Assembly: GCA_050734135.1 (NCBI GenBank)
Contig: JBOHUG010000039.1
Location: 16,839-80,838, forward strand
Direction: 5' to 3'
Length of the DNA stretch: 64,000 bases
From: Bog-877 sp050734135
Lineage (GTDB): Bacteria > Chloroflexota > Dormibacteria > Aeolococcales > Bog-877
The stretch's first letter is position 1, and every line of letters begins with the position of its first letter. Shown in pieces: positions 1 through 8,339 of the stretch. The translations under genes were made by a program, and so were the position numbers. Below the pieces are notes generated by a model, which saw only the letters and a program-made list of their open reading frames with translations, was not told the DNA's origin and did not search any database.

Positions 1-363
1 GACGGCCTCGACGTCCTTGCTGGCAGGCAGGTGGGCGGCCACCACGCCACCGGGGAGTGATTTGACCGGCTGCACCACCACCACGCCGTTCACGGTGGGG
101 TCCACCACCAGGGCATCGAGAGCGGTCGGGGTTGTCTCAGCTTGGTCCCGCGGCACGGTCCGGTGCACGACTTCCACGCCCCCGGCGACCGCTTCCCGTT
201 CCAGGGACCGGGCGAACGAGCCCCCGGCGATGTTGCCCTCCTCGACCACTACTCCCAGTCGGTAGGGGCGCTGGCGCGCCTTCACGCGGCCCGCCAACCG
301 CCCGCGCAGCTCCTCCAGGAGGGGAGAGAGGTTTACCACCTCGGCCGGGACCAGGTCCGTCAC
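1..363 (-). CDS. FolD-like methylenetetrahydrofolate dehydrogenase/cyclohydrolase, N-terminal part, divergent
   Basis: The gene runs off the left edge, so only the first 121 codons are present (GTG start at 363). The translation has the FolD N-domain layout: a strand LGVVVEEGN, a helix SFARSLEREA where FolD has YVxxK, a GVVVVQPV strand where FolD has GILVQLPLP, and PASKDVEAV where FolD has PxKDVDGF. FolD interconverts methylene-, methenyl- and formyl-tetrahydrofolate in the cytosol. The odd point is that the three catalytic positions of E. coli FolD (Lys54, Gln98, Asp121) align here with Leu, Val and Glu. It may be a divergent paralogue with another activity. Family assignment is fairly secure; enzymatic function is not. 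Confidence 0.65.
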   Translation of the reverse strand, partial: MTDLVPAEVVNLSPLLEELRGRLAGRVKARQRPYRLGVVVEEGNIAGGSFARSLEREAVAGGVEVVHRTVPRDQAETTPTALDALVVDPTVNGVVVVQPVKSLPGGVVAAHLPASKDVEAV

Positions 364-817
364 CGACCTATCTCGCGCGTCCTGAGCACTGGAGCGCCGG
401 GGGAATCCGAGTGTCTCGTGGTCATCACCTCTCCACGACAGCCGATGGGCGGCGACGCCGCGCAGCCGCCCGGTGACGCCAACTAACTGCTGTACCACCA
501 GCCTGGTCGTACGGGCTCGACCGTATCAGGCGGAGTCAGCGCCTCGCTGCCAGTCCCCGGGCCGGGCCGGCCGGGAGGAGCTTTCCCGTTGCCCCCCGGC
601 CCCGGGGAGTCGAACTGCAGGGGATCGTGTGGAAGTGCCAGAGGGAAGTGCGGAGCGCCGATCGGGCTCTCAGCACCTTCCCAGCCAAGGCGCGGCTGTT
701 CCTCACCAACCGTCTGTCACACTACCCCCGCCGCCGGCGGCGGGATGGAGACGCACCGCACCCCGCGGCGATCCCGCTCGAGCCGCCCCGCGACAGGTGG
801 ATTTCAGGAGGTCCCCC
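364..817. other. Intergenic leader region with an 18-bp perfect GC palindrome
   Basis: This is 454 nt between the divergent folD-like and MBL/rhodanese genes. Open frames cross it but none has convincing protein character. An uninterrupted palindrome, CCCGCCGCC/GGCGGCGGG, lies at 727-744. A T-loop-like string near 606 does not fold into a tRNA. The region probably holds the divergent promoters. Confidence 0.5.
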
Positions 818-2182
818 TTGGTCGAGGTTCTAACCCTGGAGACCCCGGAACTCGGGGATCGCACCTATCTCGTCCACGATGGCGATCAGGGAATCGTCGT
901 CGATCCCCAGCGAGATACCGACCGCGTGCTGGCGCTGGCCGACTCGGCCGGGGTCAAGATCAGTTGCGTGGCGGAGACCCACATCCACAACGACTACGTG
1001 TCGGGGGGGTGGGCGCTGTCCCAGTCGGTAGGTGCCCGGTACCTGGTGGCCGCTGCCGACGATGTCTCATTTCAACGCCAATCGGTGAGCGAAGGGGATC
1101 GGATCGTTGTCGGCGGGCTCACCTTGAGGACACTGGCGACCCCCGGGCACACCCAGAGTCATCTCTCCTTTCTGCTCTCATCTGGAGGCGGACTCCGGGC
1201 CCTCTTCAGCGGAGGGTCGCTGCTCTATGGCGCCGTGGGCCGCACTGACCTGGTGGCGCCGGAACTCACAGAGCCGCTGGCCCGCGCCCAGCGCCGCTCA
1301 GCGCTCCGCCAGGTCGCCTTGCCGGCGGGCCTCGACCTCTACCCCACCCACGGATTTGGGAGCTTCTGTGCCAGCGGCACAAGCTCGGTGGCCGACCCCG
1401 GTCACACGATTGGGACCCAGCGCACGACCAACCCTGCCGTGACCGGCGACGAGGAGGGCTTCGTCCGGGCGCTGTTGGCAGGGTACTCCCTCTACCCGCG
1501 CTACTACGCTCACATGGGTGCTCTGAATCTGGAGGGGGCGGCTGCTCCCGAACTGGGGCTACCTCCGGAAATAGAGATCGCTGAAGTTGCCCGGCGGATC
1601 CGGAACGGGGAGTGGGTGGTCGATCTCCGGACTCGAACCGAGTTCGGGCCGTCCCACATCGTCGGCACGGTGAACTTCCCCACCGGCGAACTGCTGGCGA
1701 CCTACGTGGGTTGGGTTGTCCCCTGGGGCGCTCCCCTGACTCTAGTCGGCAGTAGCGCGGAGGCGGTGAGCCGGGCTCGGCGTGATTTGGCTCGCATCGG
1801 GATCGACTGGCTCGCCGGCTGGTCGAGTGCGCCCCTGGCGGAGCTGCAGGAGAGCCTGGGAAAGTCGTCGTACCGGGTGACCGACTTCCGGGGCCTGGCC
1901 GAGGCGGTGCGCTCCCAGGACGTCCAGATCCTCGATGCGCGTCGACCCGACGAGTGGCACGAGCGGCACATCAAGAACGCGATCAACATCCACCTACCCG
2001 ATCTGCCGACCCGGGTAGACGAGCTGCCCGAGCGACCCATCTGGGTGCACTGCGGCGCCGGCTACCGCGCCGCCGTAGCAGCCAGCCTGCTCGATCGGGC
2101 GGGCCGCGAAGTGGTGCTGGTGGACGATGACATCGCTCGGCTCGGCGAGGTCGGTCTGGAATTGGTGAGTGGTTCGGAATAG
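818..2182 (+). CDS. MBL-fold hydrolase with two C-terminal rhodanese domains
   Basis: This 454-aa protein starts at TTG 818, chosen because AGGAGGT at 806-812 sits 5 nt upstream; longer in-frame extensions are not protein-like. Residues 1-240 form a metallo-beta-lactamase fold with THIHNDY at 54-60, TPGHT near 110 and HGFGSFC near 177. Two rhodanese domains follow. The first has no active Cys (GSSAEAV); the second has CGAGYR with Cys412. Related proteins include persulfide dioxygenases and other sulfur-handling hydrolases. The usual HxHxDH is HIHNDY and the metal-bridging Asp of GDS is Gly (FSGGSLL), a change I recall from an actinobacterial subfamily. Metal content and substrate are therefore uncertain. 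Confidence 0.85.
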   Translation: MVEVLTLETPELGDRTYLVHDGDQGIVVDPQRDTDRVLALADSAGVKISCVAETHIHNDYVSGGWALSQSVGARYLVAAADDVSFQRQSVSEGDRIVVGGLTLRTLATPGHTQSHLSFLLSSGGGLRALFSGGSLLYGAVGRTDLVAPELTEPLARAQRRSALRQVALPAGLDLYPTHGFGSFCASGTSSVADPGHTIGTQRTTNPAVTGDEEGFVRALLAGYSLYPRYYAHMGALNLEGAAAPELGLPPEIEIAEVARRIRNGEWVVDLRTRTEFGPSHIVGTVNFPTGELLATYVGWVVPWGAPLTLVGSSAEAVSRARRDLARIGIDWLAGWSSAPLAELQESLGKSSYRVTDFRGLAEAVRSQDVQILDARRPDEWHERHIKNAINIHLPDLPTRVDELPERPIWVHCGAGYRAAVAASLLDRAGREVVLVDDDIARLGEVGLELVSGSE

Positions 2183-2208
2183 CGTCCGGATCGGACCCAA
2201 TTCCGACC

Positions 2209-2214
2209 TATCAT
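2209..2214 (+). promoter_or_regulatory. Putative -10 box (TATCAT) of a leaderless promoter for the HIT gene
   Basis: TATCAT ends exactly 6 nt before ATG 2221 with no Shine-Dalgarno between. This spacing recurs at many genes in the window and would place the transcript start at or next to the start codon. No clear -35 box is visible. Confidence 0.55.
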
Positions 2215-2220
2215 GACCTG

Positions 2221-2562
2221 ATGCCTGCCGACTGCCTGTTCTGCCGGATCGTGGCTGGGGAGTTGCCTTCCGACGAGGTTCACCGGGAACCGGGCATTCT
2301 CGCCTTCAAGGACATCCACCCCGTCGCCGAGACCCATGTCCTGGTGATCCCCGAAAAGCACATCGAGGATTTGCGCCAACTGCGGGCGGAGGACGCCGGG
2401 CTCTGGCTCCGCCTAACCCAGGTGGCCAACGAGGTGGCGTCTGATCTGGGGCACGAGGAGGGCTACCGCTTCTATGTCAGTGTCGGCGCTGCCGGCGGGC
2501 AGACCGTGCCCCATCTTCATATCCACGTGATGGCTGGGAGCATGCGCCGCCTTCCATCCTGA
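2221..2562 (+). CDS. HIT family nucleotide-binding protein
   Basis: This 113-aa protein covers the whole HIT domain. It opens with the CLFCRI motif and ends with the histidine triad H98-L-H100-I-H102-V. HIT proteins of this HINT-like branch hydrolyse nucleoside 5'-phosphoramidates or related nucleotidyl conjugates through a covalent His-nucleotide intermediate in the cytosol. Length and motif spacing are normal for the family. The gene follows the MBL/rhodanese gene by 38 nt but has its own leaderless-type -10 box, so it is probably transcribed separately. Confidence 0.92.
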   Translation: MPADCLFCRIVAGELPSDEVHREPGILAFKDIHPVAETHVLVIPEKHIEDLRQLRAEDAGLWLRLTQVANEVASDLGHEEGYRFYVSVGAAGGQTVPHLHIHVMAGSMRRLPS

Positions 2563-2643
2563 TTCGTGTGCGGCCGCCTCGGGTATTGTTGGTAGGCGGG
2601 TCGGATTTTTGGGCCCCGGTGTGGGCGCTGGAGTGCACTTCAG

Positions 2644-3837
2644 ATGGCGTTGAGTTCGCGGGAAATGGTCGACCAGGCCCGTCGGGTGGTTGCGGAGGTA
2701 GCGCCCCAGGAGCTGCGGGTGCGATTGGCCAGTGACGGACAGCGTCAGCTGCTCGACGTGCGCGAGCCGGAGGAGGTCGCCCAGGGGGTGATCCCAGAGG
2801 CCGTAGTAATTCCCCGAGGATTTCTTGAGCTGCGCGTGGAATCGGCGATTCCCGATCGGGCCACTCCGATCGCGGTGTACTGCGCCTCCGGAGTGCGGTC
2901 GCTCCTGGCGGCTAGGACACTGCACGCGATGGGGTATTCGGACGTGGTCTCCCTCCAGGGCGGCTACAACGCCTGGAAGGACCAGGGCCTTCCGGTCACC
3001 GTGCCGCACGCCTTCACTTCCGAGCAGCGCGAGCGGTACAGCCGGCACTTCCTCCTCAGCGAGGTGGGCGAAGCTGGTCAGGCCAAGCTGCTCGACGCCA
3101 AGGTGCTCCTCCTGGGAGCCGGCGGCCTCGGCGCGCCCGTCGCCTATTACCTGGCTGCGGCAGGAGTGGGCACCATCGGACTGGTGGACTTCGACCGGGT
3201 GGAGCTGAGCAATCTGCAGCGACAGATCGTCCACACCATGGACCGGCTGGGCATGCTCAAGACCGAGTCGGCGGCGATTGCCCTCAGGGCGCTGAACCCG
3301 GACGTCAAGGTGATTGAGCACAACCTCCGCCTCGACAGCTCCAACGCGGCTGAGCTCTTCGCCCATTACGACATCATCGTGAACGGAAGCGACAACTTCC
3401 CAACCCGTTACCTTGCCAACGACGTCGCGATTTTCTTGCGCAAGCCGCTGGTCGATGGCGGGATCTTCCGCTTCGAGGGTCAGGTCACGAGCATGCTCCC
3501 CTTCGAGTCGGCCTGCTACCGCTGCCGCTACCCGGCCCCCCCACCGCCTGAGGAGGCGCCCAGTTGCTCCGAGGCGGGCGTGCTCGGAGTTCTGCCGGGA
3601 CTGGTCGGACTGGTCCAGGCCACCGAGGTGGTGAAGATGATCCTGGGCATCGGCGAGACATTGAGTGGGCGGCTGCTGCACGTCGATGCTCTGACTATGG
3701 AGTTCAACACCTTCCGGCTGCGCCGGGACCCGGAGTGCCCGGTCTGCGGCGAGCATCCCTCGATCACCGAACCGATCGACTACGAAGGGTTCTGCCTCAA
3801 CCCCAGCTTGACGGTATCGGCGGCAGCGGTAGCCTGA
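2644..3837 (+). CDS. moeB: ThiF/MoeB-type adenylyltransferase with N-terminal rhodanese domain
   Basis: This 397-aa fusion has a rhodanese domain first (residues about 20-120, active loop CASGVRS with Cys80), then an E1-like ThiF/MoeB domain. The ThiF part has the nucleotide-binding GAGGLG near 157, the arginine-rich SNLQRQ segment, and two zinc CxxC pairs (CYRC near 290, CPVC near 365). PSCSEAG near 307 is typical of MoeB. Such proteins adenylate the C-terminal Gly of a MoaD/ThiS-like sulfur carrier, and the rhodanese passes on persulfide sulfur. The usual bacterial order is ThiF then rhodanese, so the N-terminal rhodanese is a variation. The carrier protein is not encoded nearby; molybdopterin, thiamine or cysteine pathways are all possible. 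Confidence 0.88.
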   Translation: MALSSREMVDQARRVVAEVAPQELRVRLASDGQRQLLDVREPEEVAQGVIPEAVVIPRGFLELRVESAIPDRATPIAVYCASGVRSLLAARTLHAMGYSDVVSLQGGYNAWKDQGLPVTVPHAFTSEQRERYSRHFLLSEVGEAGQAKLLDAKVLLLGAGGLGAPVAYYLAAAGVGTIGLVDFDRVELSNLQRQIVHTMDRLGMLKTESAAIALRALNPDVKVIEHNLRLDSSNAAELFAHYDIIVNGSDNFPTRYLANDVAIFLRKPLVDGGIFRFEGQVTSMLPFESACYRCRYPAPPPPEEAPSCSEAGVLGVLPGLVGLVQATEVVKMILGIGETLSGRLLHVDALTMEFNTFRLRRDPECPVCGEHPSITEPIDYEGFCLNPSLTVSAAAVA

Positions 3838-3910
3838 ACCCCGGCCGGCCCGGGATGATTCGCCTCTGACTGGCGTCGAAAACCGGCGCTTGGACTGGGT
3901 CAGGGTTGGG

Positions 3911-3916
3911 TAACAT
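3911..3916 (+). promoter_or_regulatory. Putative -10 box (TAACAT), leaderless promoter
   Basis: TAACAT lies exactly 6 nt before GTG 3923. A TTGGAC at 3890-3895 could be a weak -35 box, although its 15-nt spacing is short. Confidence 0.55.
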
Positions 3917-3922
3917 GAACCT

Positions 3923-4138
3923 GTGAAGCAGGCCACGATCTCGCTCGACGACCTCATTACGGCGGTCGAGACCGCGCGGGACAAGGTGATGGCTGACGAG
4001 GTCCGCTCCCTGGTCAAGTTCGGCATCCCCAAGGCAATGGCCCAGCAGATGGTCGCAGCCCGGTTCCAGCAGAAGGTCGGAGGAGAAGAGGGCGAGGGAG
4101 GGGAGACTGAGACCCCGGCCTGGCCCGACATGAGCTGA
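3923..4138 (+). CDS. Small helical protein of unknown function
   Basis: This 71-aa protein begins at GTG 3923 directly after a leaderless-type promoter. The first 55 residues are predicted amphipathic helix (for example VETARDKVMADEVRSLVKFG). The last 15 are a Glu/Gly-rich tail. There are no cysteines, signal peptide or membrane segment. I do not recognise a family. It lies between moeB and the HExxH protein on the same strand, with 85 and 50 nt gaps. Confidence 0.55.
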   Translation: MKQATISLDDLITAVETARDKVMADEVRSLVKFGIPKAMAQQMVAARFQQKVGGEEGEGGETETPAWPDMS

Positions 4139-4188
4139 CCCGGGTGCTCCGGCGCCCCCGCTAGCTCCCGCTAGCGGACAGGGGCACC

Positions 4189-5271
4189 GTGGAGGAATTG
4201 GCCCCCCTCAGCCCCTATCGCTCAGACCGGCAGTACGCTCGGCTGGAGACTTACCGGCGCTTGGGTTTGCCCGACGCCACCTGGGCGGCCGAGCAGTTCA
4301 GTCTGCGAATCCATGTCTCCCAGGACGGCCCGCCAGGCGGGGAGAAGCGGGCGCGCGAGGTCTGGGAGACGGTGGACCGACTCCCGCTCCAGGTCAAGGA
4401 CGTCCTGCGAGGGGTGGTCGACGAGGTGCGGCTGGACCCCGAAGATAGGTTTCCCGTCGATACGCTGGGGACCTGGCGGGATGGAACCATGCGGCTCAAC
4501 CGGGATTGGTCGCTGATCCCGGCGCTGCGCAGTGGGGGCTGGCACCGGGATCTTGGCTACGATTTGGTGCGAGCCACCTTGATCCACGAGTCCGGCCATG
4601 CCCTGGTCGAGGACCCGAGAGGCGGGGTCCGGCTCCGCGACACAGTCGCTCTGATCGCCGCGTCCGGCTGGTTACCGCACCCCCTTACCGACCCGGTGCC
4701 GTATGGAACTGTCGGCCGCCAGGTTTCCAATCTCACTGACTACTACCTGACTCGGCTACAGCAGCTCGATCCGAGTTGGGATAGCGAACTCTCCCTCGGT
4801 AGTCCGTCGCTGCCGCCGCCATCGCAGTTGGACCGTGATGTGATGCTGGAGGTGAGCACCTTCAACCGGCTGCGCACCAGGGACCGTGGTTCCCTGGGTC
4901 TGCAGGGACCGGACCAGCTGATCCGACACCTGCGCCGGGAGGAGCCGAACCGGATGAAAAGGGAACTGGCGGCTAGGGGCCTGGTGCTGGAGGATGTAGA
5001 CGCGACGTTGCGACGGCGCCGGGGCATCTCCCTGTATGCGGAAGTCGCCATCTCCGAGACGCCGGCGGAGATCTTCCGCTGCATCCACGCTCCCTTCACC
5101 AGGGCGGAGCACGGCCGCCCCGCCTTAGATGAGGGCGAGCGCGTGCTCTTGGAACCGTGGCGCACCGCGGACCGGGCGGTTGGGGCGCGCCGACTGGCGC
5201 TGGCCCCCGAGCGACCCTGGGAGGCGCTCCAGTTGGTCCGTCGGGGCGTCGGCCGGGAGCTCGGGAGGTGA
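4189..5271 (+). CDS. HExxH-motif protein, putative zincin-type metallopeptidase
   Basis: This 360-aa protein starts at GTG 4189. The clearest feature is LIHESGHALVEDP with His133-Glu134-Ser-Gly-His137, a zinc-binding HExxH motif in a hydrophobic helix setting, which suggests a gluzincin-like or related metallopeptidase fold. A third zinc ligand cannot be fixed by eye. There is no signal peptide, so it is probably cytosolic. The C-terminal half is Arg/Glu-rich and helical. Its stop codon overlaps the start of the next gene (GTGA), which suggests the two proteins are made together. I do not recognise the family by name. Confidence 0.55.
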   Translation: MEELAPLSPYRSDRQYARLETYRRLGLPDATWAAEQFSLRIHVSQDGPPGGEKRAREVWETVDRLPLQVKDVLRGVVDEVRLDPEDRFPVDTLGTWRDGTMRLNRDWSLIPALRSGGWHRDLGYDLVRATLIHESGHALVEDPRGGVRLRDTVALIAASGWLPHPLTDPVPYGTVGRQVSNLTDYYLTRLQQLDPSWDSELSLGSPSLPPPSQLDRDVMLEVSTFNRLRTRDRGSLGLQGPDQLIRHLRREEPNRMKRELAARGLVLEDVDATLRRRRGISLYAEVAISETPAEIFRCIHAPFTRAEHGRPALDEGERVLLEPWRTADRAVGARRLALAPERPWEALQLVRRGVGRELGR

Positions 5272-5564
5272 CGGGGCTGGAGGAACGATTCCTGTTGCGG
5301 GAGATAAGCAGCGGACGGTCTGCCGAGGCGTGGGGCTTCCCAGTCCAACTCGCCGGTGACGCCGAGCTCTGCCAGCTGATCAGGGGGTATCTGAACGATC
5401 CGATCGCGGAACTGGGTCCTTCGCTGGACCCGGAAACAGGGGAGCGCGGTACCAGAGTTCTGACCCTGGAGCCCGGCGATCCCGGCTGGCTCCAGGGCTG
5501 CCTGCGGCGATCCGCCCAGGAGCTCAAACTCCGCCTCAGCGAGCCCCCTCTCAGTGGCCGCTGA
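5268..5564 (+). CDS. Small protein translationally coupled to the HExxH gene
   Basis: This 98-aa protein starts at GTG 5268, overlapping the upstream stop by 4 nt. The longer frame beginning at 5157 would lie inside the upstream gene and is rejected. The product is soluble and acidic, with no recognisable motif, signal peptide or membrane segment. The coupling suggests a partner, substrate or inhibitor of the putative metallopeptidase; this rests on context only. Confidence 0.55.
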   Translation: MTGLEERFLLREISSGRSAEAWGFPVQLAGDAELCQLIRGYLNDPIAELGPSLDPETGERGTRVLTLEPGDPGWLQGCLRRSAQELKLRLSEPPLSGR

Positions 5565-5643
5565 ATTGCCCCCCGCAAGGGGTTGTCCAGCCGTCGGCCA
5601 GCCACTATGTTTCTTGTCTCGGTAGCTAACACGGGGGCGCCAA

Positions 5644-6255
5644 GTGACCGGTTGGGGACGGTCGCGTCGGATCGCACTTATGGTGGGGTCGGGTTTGGTG
5701 GTGGTCTGGGCTGCCGCCTGCGCTAGTGCCCCCGCCAGGATTCCGGCTGCGTCACCGACGCCCACCGCGGCTCCCACCACGATCGCGCCCGGGGTGGCTG
5801 TGAATCCCTCGGAATTGATTCTGCCGCCTTATACCGTCTCGACCACGAATCCGCTGCCGGCGGGCGTCTCGGCCAAACGGGTGGTACGCGATGTCGTGGT
5901 GGATGACCTCATAGAGAATGCCGCTATCCAGAAACGCGATCCGACTCTGCTCACATACTCGGACTCGGGCAATCTCCTGCAGTCTGAACGACAGGAAATT
6001 GTAACCAACAAATCTGGGGGCATCACGGTCCTGAGCATCCGGGACTCCATCACCAACATTGAAGTGGGAAGCAAGGCCGATCCAAACAACTCGTCTGTTC
6101 AATCTGCAGCAATCGTGCAAGGCACAGAAGTACGCGAGCAGCGCATTCGCTCCGGCGTCCGTACTCGTAGTTCACACCAATTCCAAGTTCTCCTATGGTT
6201 GGTGTGGTCGCAAGCTAACTTGCGGTATTTGCTGTGCGATACGGCCGACGCGTAA
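5644..6255 (+). CDS. Putative lipoprotein of unknown function
   Basis: This 203-aa protein starts at GTG 5644. An N-terminal RSRR plus a hydrophobic stretch ends in AAAC with Cys26, a likely lipobox. A Pro/Thr-rich linker and an extracytoplasmic domain follow, where 85-150 looks beta-rich. The final 30 residues (from RTRSSHQF) change character and base composition drops, so a frameshift or recent end replacement is possible. It overlaps the following secreted protein by 22 nt. No family is recognised. Confidence 0.55.
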   Translation: MTGWGRSRRIALMVGSGLVVVWAAACASAPARIPAASPTPTAAPTTIAPGVAVNPSELILPPYTVSTTNPLPAGVSAKRVVRDVVVDDLIENAAIQKRDPTLLTYSDSGNLLQSERQEIVTNKSGGITVLSIRDSITNIEVGSKADPNNSSVQSAAIVQGTEVREQRIRSGVRTRSSHQFQVLLWLVWSQANLRYLLCDTADA

Positions 6256-7181
6256 TTCTGCGCGTCCTCGTTGCGACGATTAGTCTTCCACTCGCCATAT
6301 GTAGCGCTCATGCCGACTTTCCGGACACCCGCCCGACTGTCGGGTGCCAGGCATCTGCTGGTGAATTGACGTTCGGCGGGCAGTGCGTCGGCATCCAGGG
6401 GCCGTCGGCGCCCACACAACCTGCGCAGGGTCACAGCTGGATCGTGACGCCACCGACCGTCCAGGCGTCGTGTGCTCCGTACATCGCCACAGAGTGGGCC
6501 GCCGCTGCGGGGGTTGACAGCGGGAAAATCGGCGGCGCCGTGTGGACTGTGGACGGCCAGCGCATTCCTGTCATCTACTCAACGCCTTTGACCGACTGGG
6601 GCTGGCGGTACGCGGTGACGTGCGGAACTCCGGGAGTCACCAGATTTGTTGGGTTGGTCTCTGAGCCGCGAACTCCGAGTCCTTGTTCAGCCCAAACTGC
6701 CACGCAAGACTGTGTGCCCGGTCTCGATCCAAGCTCCTTCTTGGCTGCCGTAAAAGGTGAAGTTCCGCGGGAGAGCATCGAGGCCTCCCCTCGAAAGCTT
6801 GGCGTCGTCGGGGTTTCAGTCGGGGTCCAAGTGGTGCCCGCGCCAGAGCCCCAGTACGCGACGATCAACGTTGCGGTACCTGATGCTGGTGACGGAGATC
6901 CGGGAGAAACCCTTCATGTGGTGTGGGTCGTCGAGGCCGCACCGGAGTCCGTGTCGTGGACTTGGCCAGATGGGTCACGGTCCCAAATTAGCAAGTGGAT
7001 CCCGCAGACTTACGAAGAGGGTGGTTTCGTGGGCGCAAGTCTCGTGTACGGCGTGACCGCAACCGGATTCTGGTCGGACGGGTTGACCGTCCATGACCTT
7101 CCGACAGTTTCGGTGGGCACCATCCCAATCACGGCGCAGCTGGCATATTCCGTTGAGCAGGTCCAGCCCGGGTTGGGGTAG
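6234..7181 (+). CDS. Secreted protein of unknown function
   Basis: This 315-aa protein starts at GTG 6234 with a clear Sec signal peptide: RR at 5-6, hydrophobic core, predicted cleavage after AHA at residue 27. The mature part is rich in Val, Thr, Pro and Gly, carries several Cys and looks like a beta-sandwich exported protein. It is paired with the upstream putative lipoprotein. AT-richer codons than the neighbours suggest a different origin. No catalytic motif is visible. Confidence 0.6.
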   Translation: MRYGRRVILRVLVATISLPLAICSAHADFPDTRPTVGCQASAGELTFGGQCVGIQGPSAPTQPAQGHSWIVTPPTVQASCAPYIATEWAAAAGVDSGKIGGAVWTVDGQRIPVIYSTPLTDWGWRYAVTCGTPGVTRFVGLVSEPRTPSPCSAQTATQDCVPGLDPSSFLAAVKGEVPRESIEASPRKLGVVGVSVGVQVVPAPEPQYATINVAVPDAGDGDPGETLHVVWVVEAAPESVSWTWPDGSRSQISKWIPQTYEEGGFVGASLVYGVTATGFWSDGLTVHDLPTVSVGTIPITAQLAYSVEQVQPGLG

Positions 7182-7230
7182 CCGGGGCGCTCCTTCGGGC
7201 GTTCGATAGACTGGGCGCCCGAGTCGGAGC

Positions 7231-7307
<77 letters not shown>

Positions 7308-7404
7308 CGCCGATAGACTTTCGGGGAACCGTCCCGGGCCGGCGGACCTACGGTCGGGACCCGCTGGGCGCCGACCATCGCCCAAATGCGATCCTTAGCC
7401 TCCA

Positions 7405-8226
7405 ATGCGTAACCCGGGCAGCAGAGAGCTCCGCCGCCGCCAGGCTCGACTGGAGAACCAGCAGCGATCCGCCGTCCGCGAGCAGACGCCGGCGCCGCGG
7501 CGCGCTGACATGATGCGCCGTGGTGGCCTACTCGAAGGGCTCGCACCCCGAGTTGTCACCCGGCTGACCCTGGCGGTCACGGTCGTCAGCCTGGTCATGA
7601 TCGCGGCCGCCGTGTTAGGGCTGTTGGTGGAGATCGGCCAGCAGGATCTGCTCTTGGGGGTGGTGGTACTGCTGGTGGCCCTGGTCATCACGGGGATTGT
7701 CGGGTCGGTAGTGGCCCCCGCCATGCGGGCCGCCCGCCGGGACCGCCGCCAGCCTGCGCGCAACATCCAAGGGCCGCTGATGGGCGCCAGTTTGGTCTCG
7801 CCGACCCCGGGGCTGGCCACGGTGGCAATCACCGTTGGCAAGAATGTGGAGCAGTTCAGGGTCCGCCCCGAACTCTTTGAGAAGCTTCGAGTGGGTGGGG
7901 CGACTGTGGTGGGGCTGACGGTGACTCCCAGCCTGAACTACGTCCAGGTGCTGAACATCATTCGCCGTGATCGGTTGGCCACCATGACCACCCCACCCGT
8001 CTCCCGGGCGATCAGGATCTCGGTCTGGCTGCCCCTCTTCTCGGTCGGGGCGATCTCAGTAGCCCTGGCCCTGGGGTGCCTAATAGGCGCCCTGCTGCCG
8101 CTGGCGCACAGCGCCATCCATCCGCTCGTGACCGTGCTGCTAGCGATCCTTCTGGCGGGTGGTGTGGCGCTCTTCACCCGCTGGTACGGTGGTCGTCTTA
8201 TCAAGGAGCTCGGACTCGAGCAGTAG
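7405..8226 (+). CDS. Polytopic membrane protein of unknown function
   Basis: This 273-aa protein has a basic N-terminal 45 residues (RELRRRQARLENQQR). Two adjacent membrane helices lie near 50-75 and 82-105. A soluble domain spans about 115-205, and two further helices lie near 210-235 and 240-260. It ends in a short cytosolic tail. No enzyme motif is visible. It precedes the rpsF operon on the same strand with a 113-nt gap and is probably an independent gene. Confidence 0.6.
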   Translation: MRNPGSRELRRRQARLENQQRSAVREQTPAPRRADMMRRGGLLEGLAPRVVTRLTLAVTVVSLVMIAAAVLGLLVEIGQQDLLLGVVVLLVALVITGIVGSVVAPAMRAARRDRRQPARNIQGPLMGASLVSPTPGLATVAITVGKNVEQFRVRPELFEKLRVGGATVVGLTVTPSLNYVQVLNIIRRDRLATMTTPPVSRAIRISVWLPLFSVGAISVALALGCLIGALLPLAHSAIHPLVTVLLAILLAGGVALFTRWYGGRLIKELGLEQ

Positions 8227-8339
8227 CTGGCCAAAGCAGCCAGGGGCGATCGGCTGACGAGCCCGAATGCTAGACTTCGACTTCCCTGCACCCGGTCCCC
8301 AGCCGGCTGCATACCCATAGGACCTGGGAGGCGCGTGAC

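Noticed and set aside
590..640. tRNA-like T-loop (GGGAGTCGAAC on the plus strand)
   Set aside because: Flanking bases do not form a T stem, anticodon arm or acceptor.
473..817. N-terminal extension of the MBL/rhodanese protein
   Set aside because: Arg/Pro-rich, not homologous to the family, and a strong AGGAGGT points to TTG 818.
2413..4131. 572-codon open frame on the minus strand opposite the HIT, moeB and 3923 genes
   Set aside because: High-GC shadow frame; composition is unlike a protein and the plus-strand genes have clear family motifs.
4743..5780. 345-codon minus-strand frame opposite the HExxH gene
   Set aside because: Shadow frame rich in Ser/Arg with no motif; crosses the real gene boundaries.
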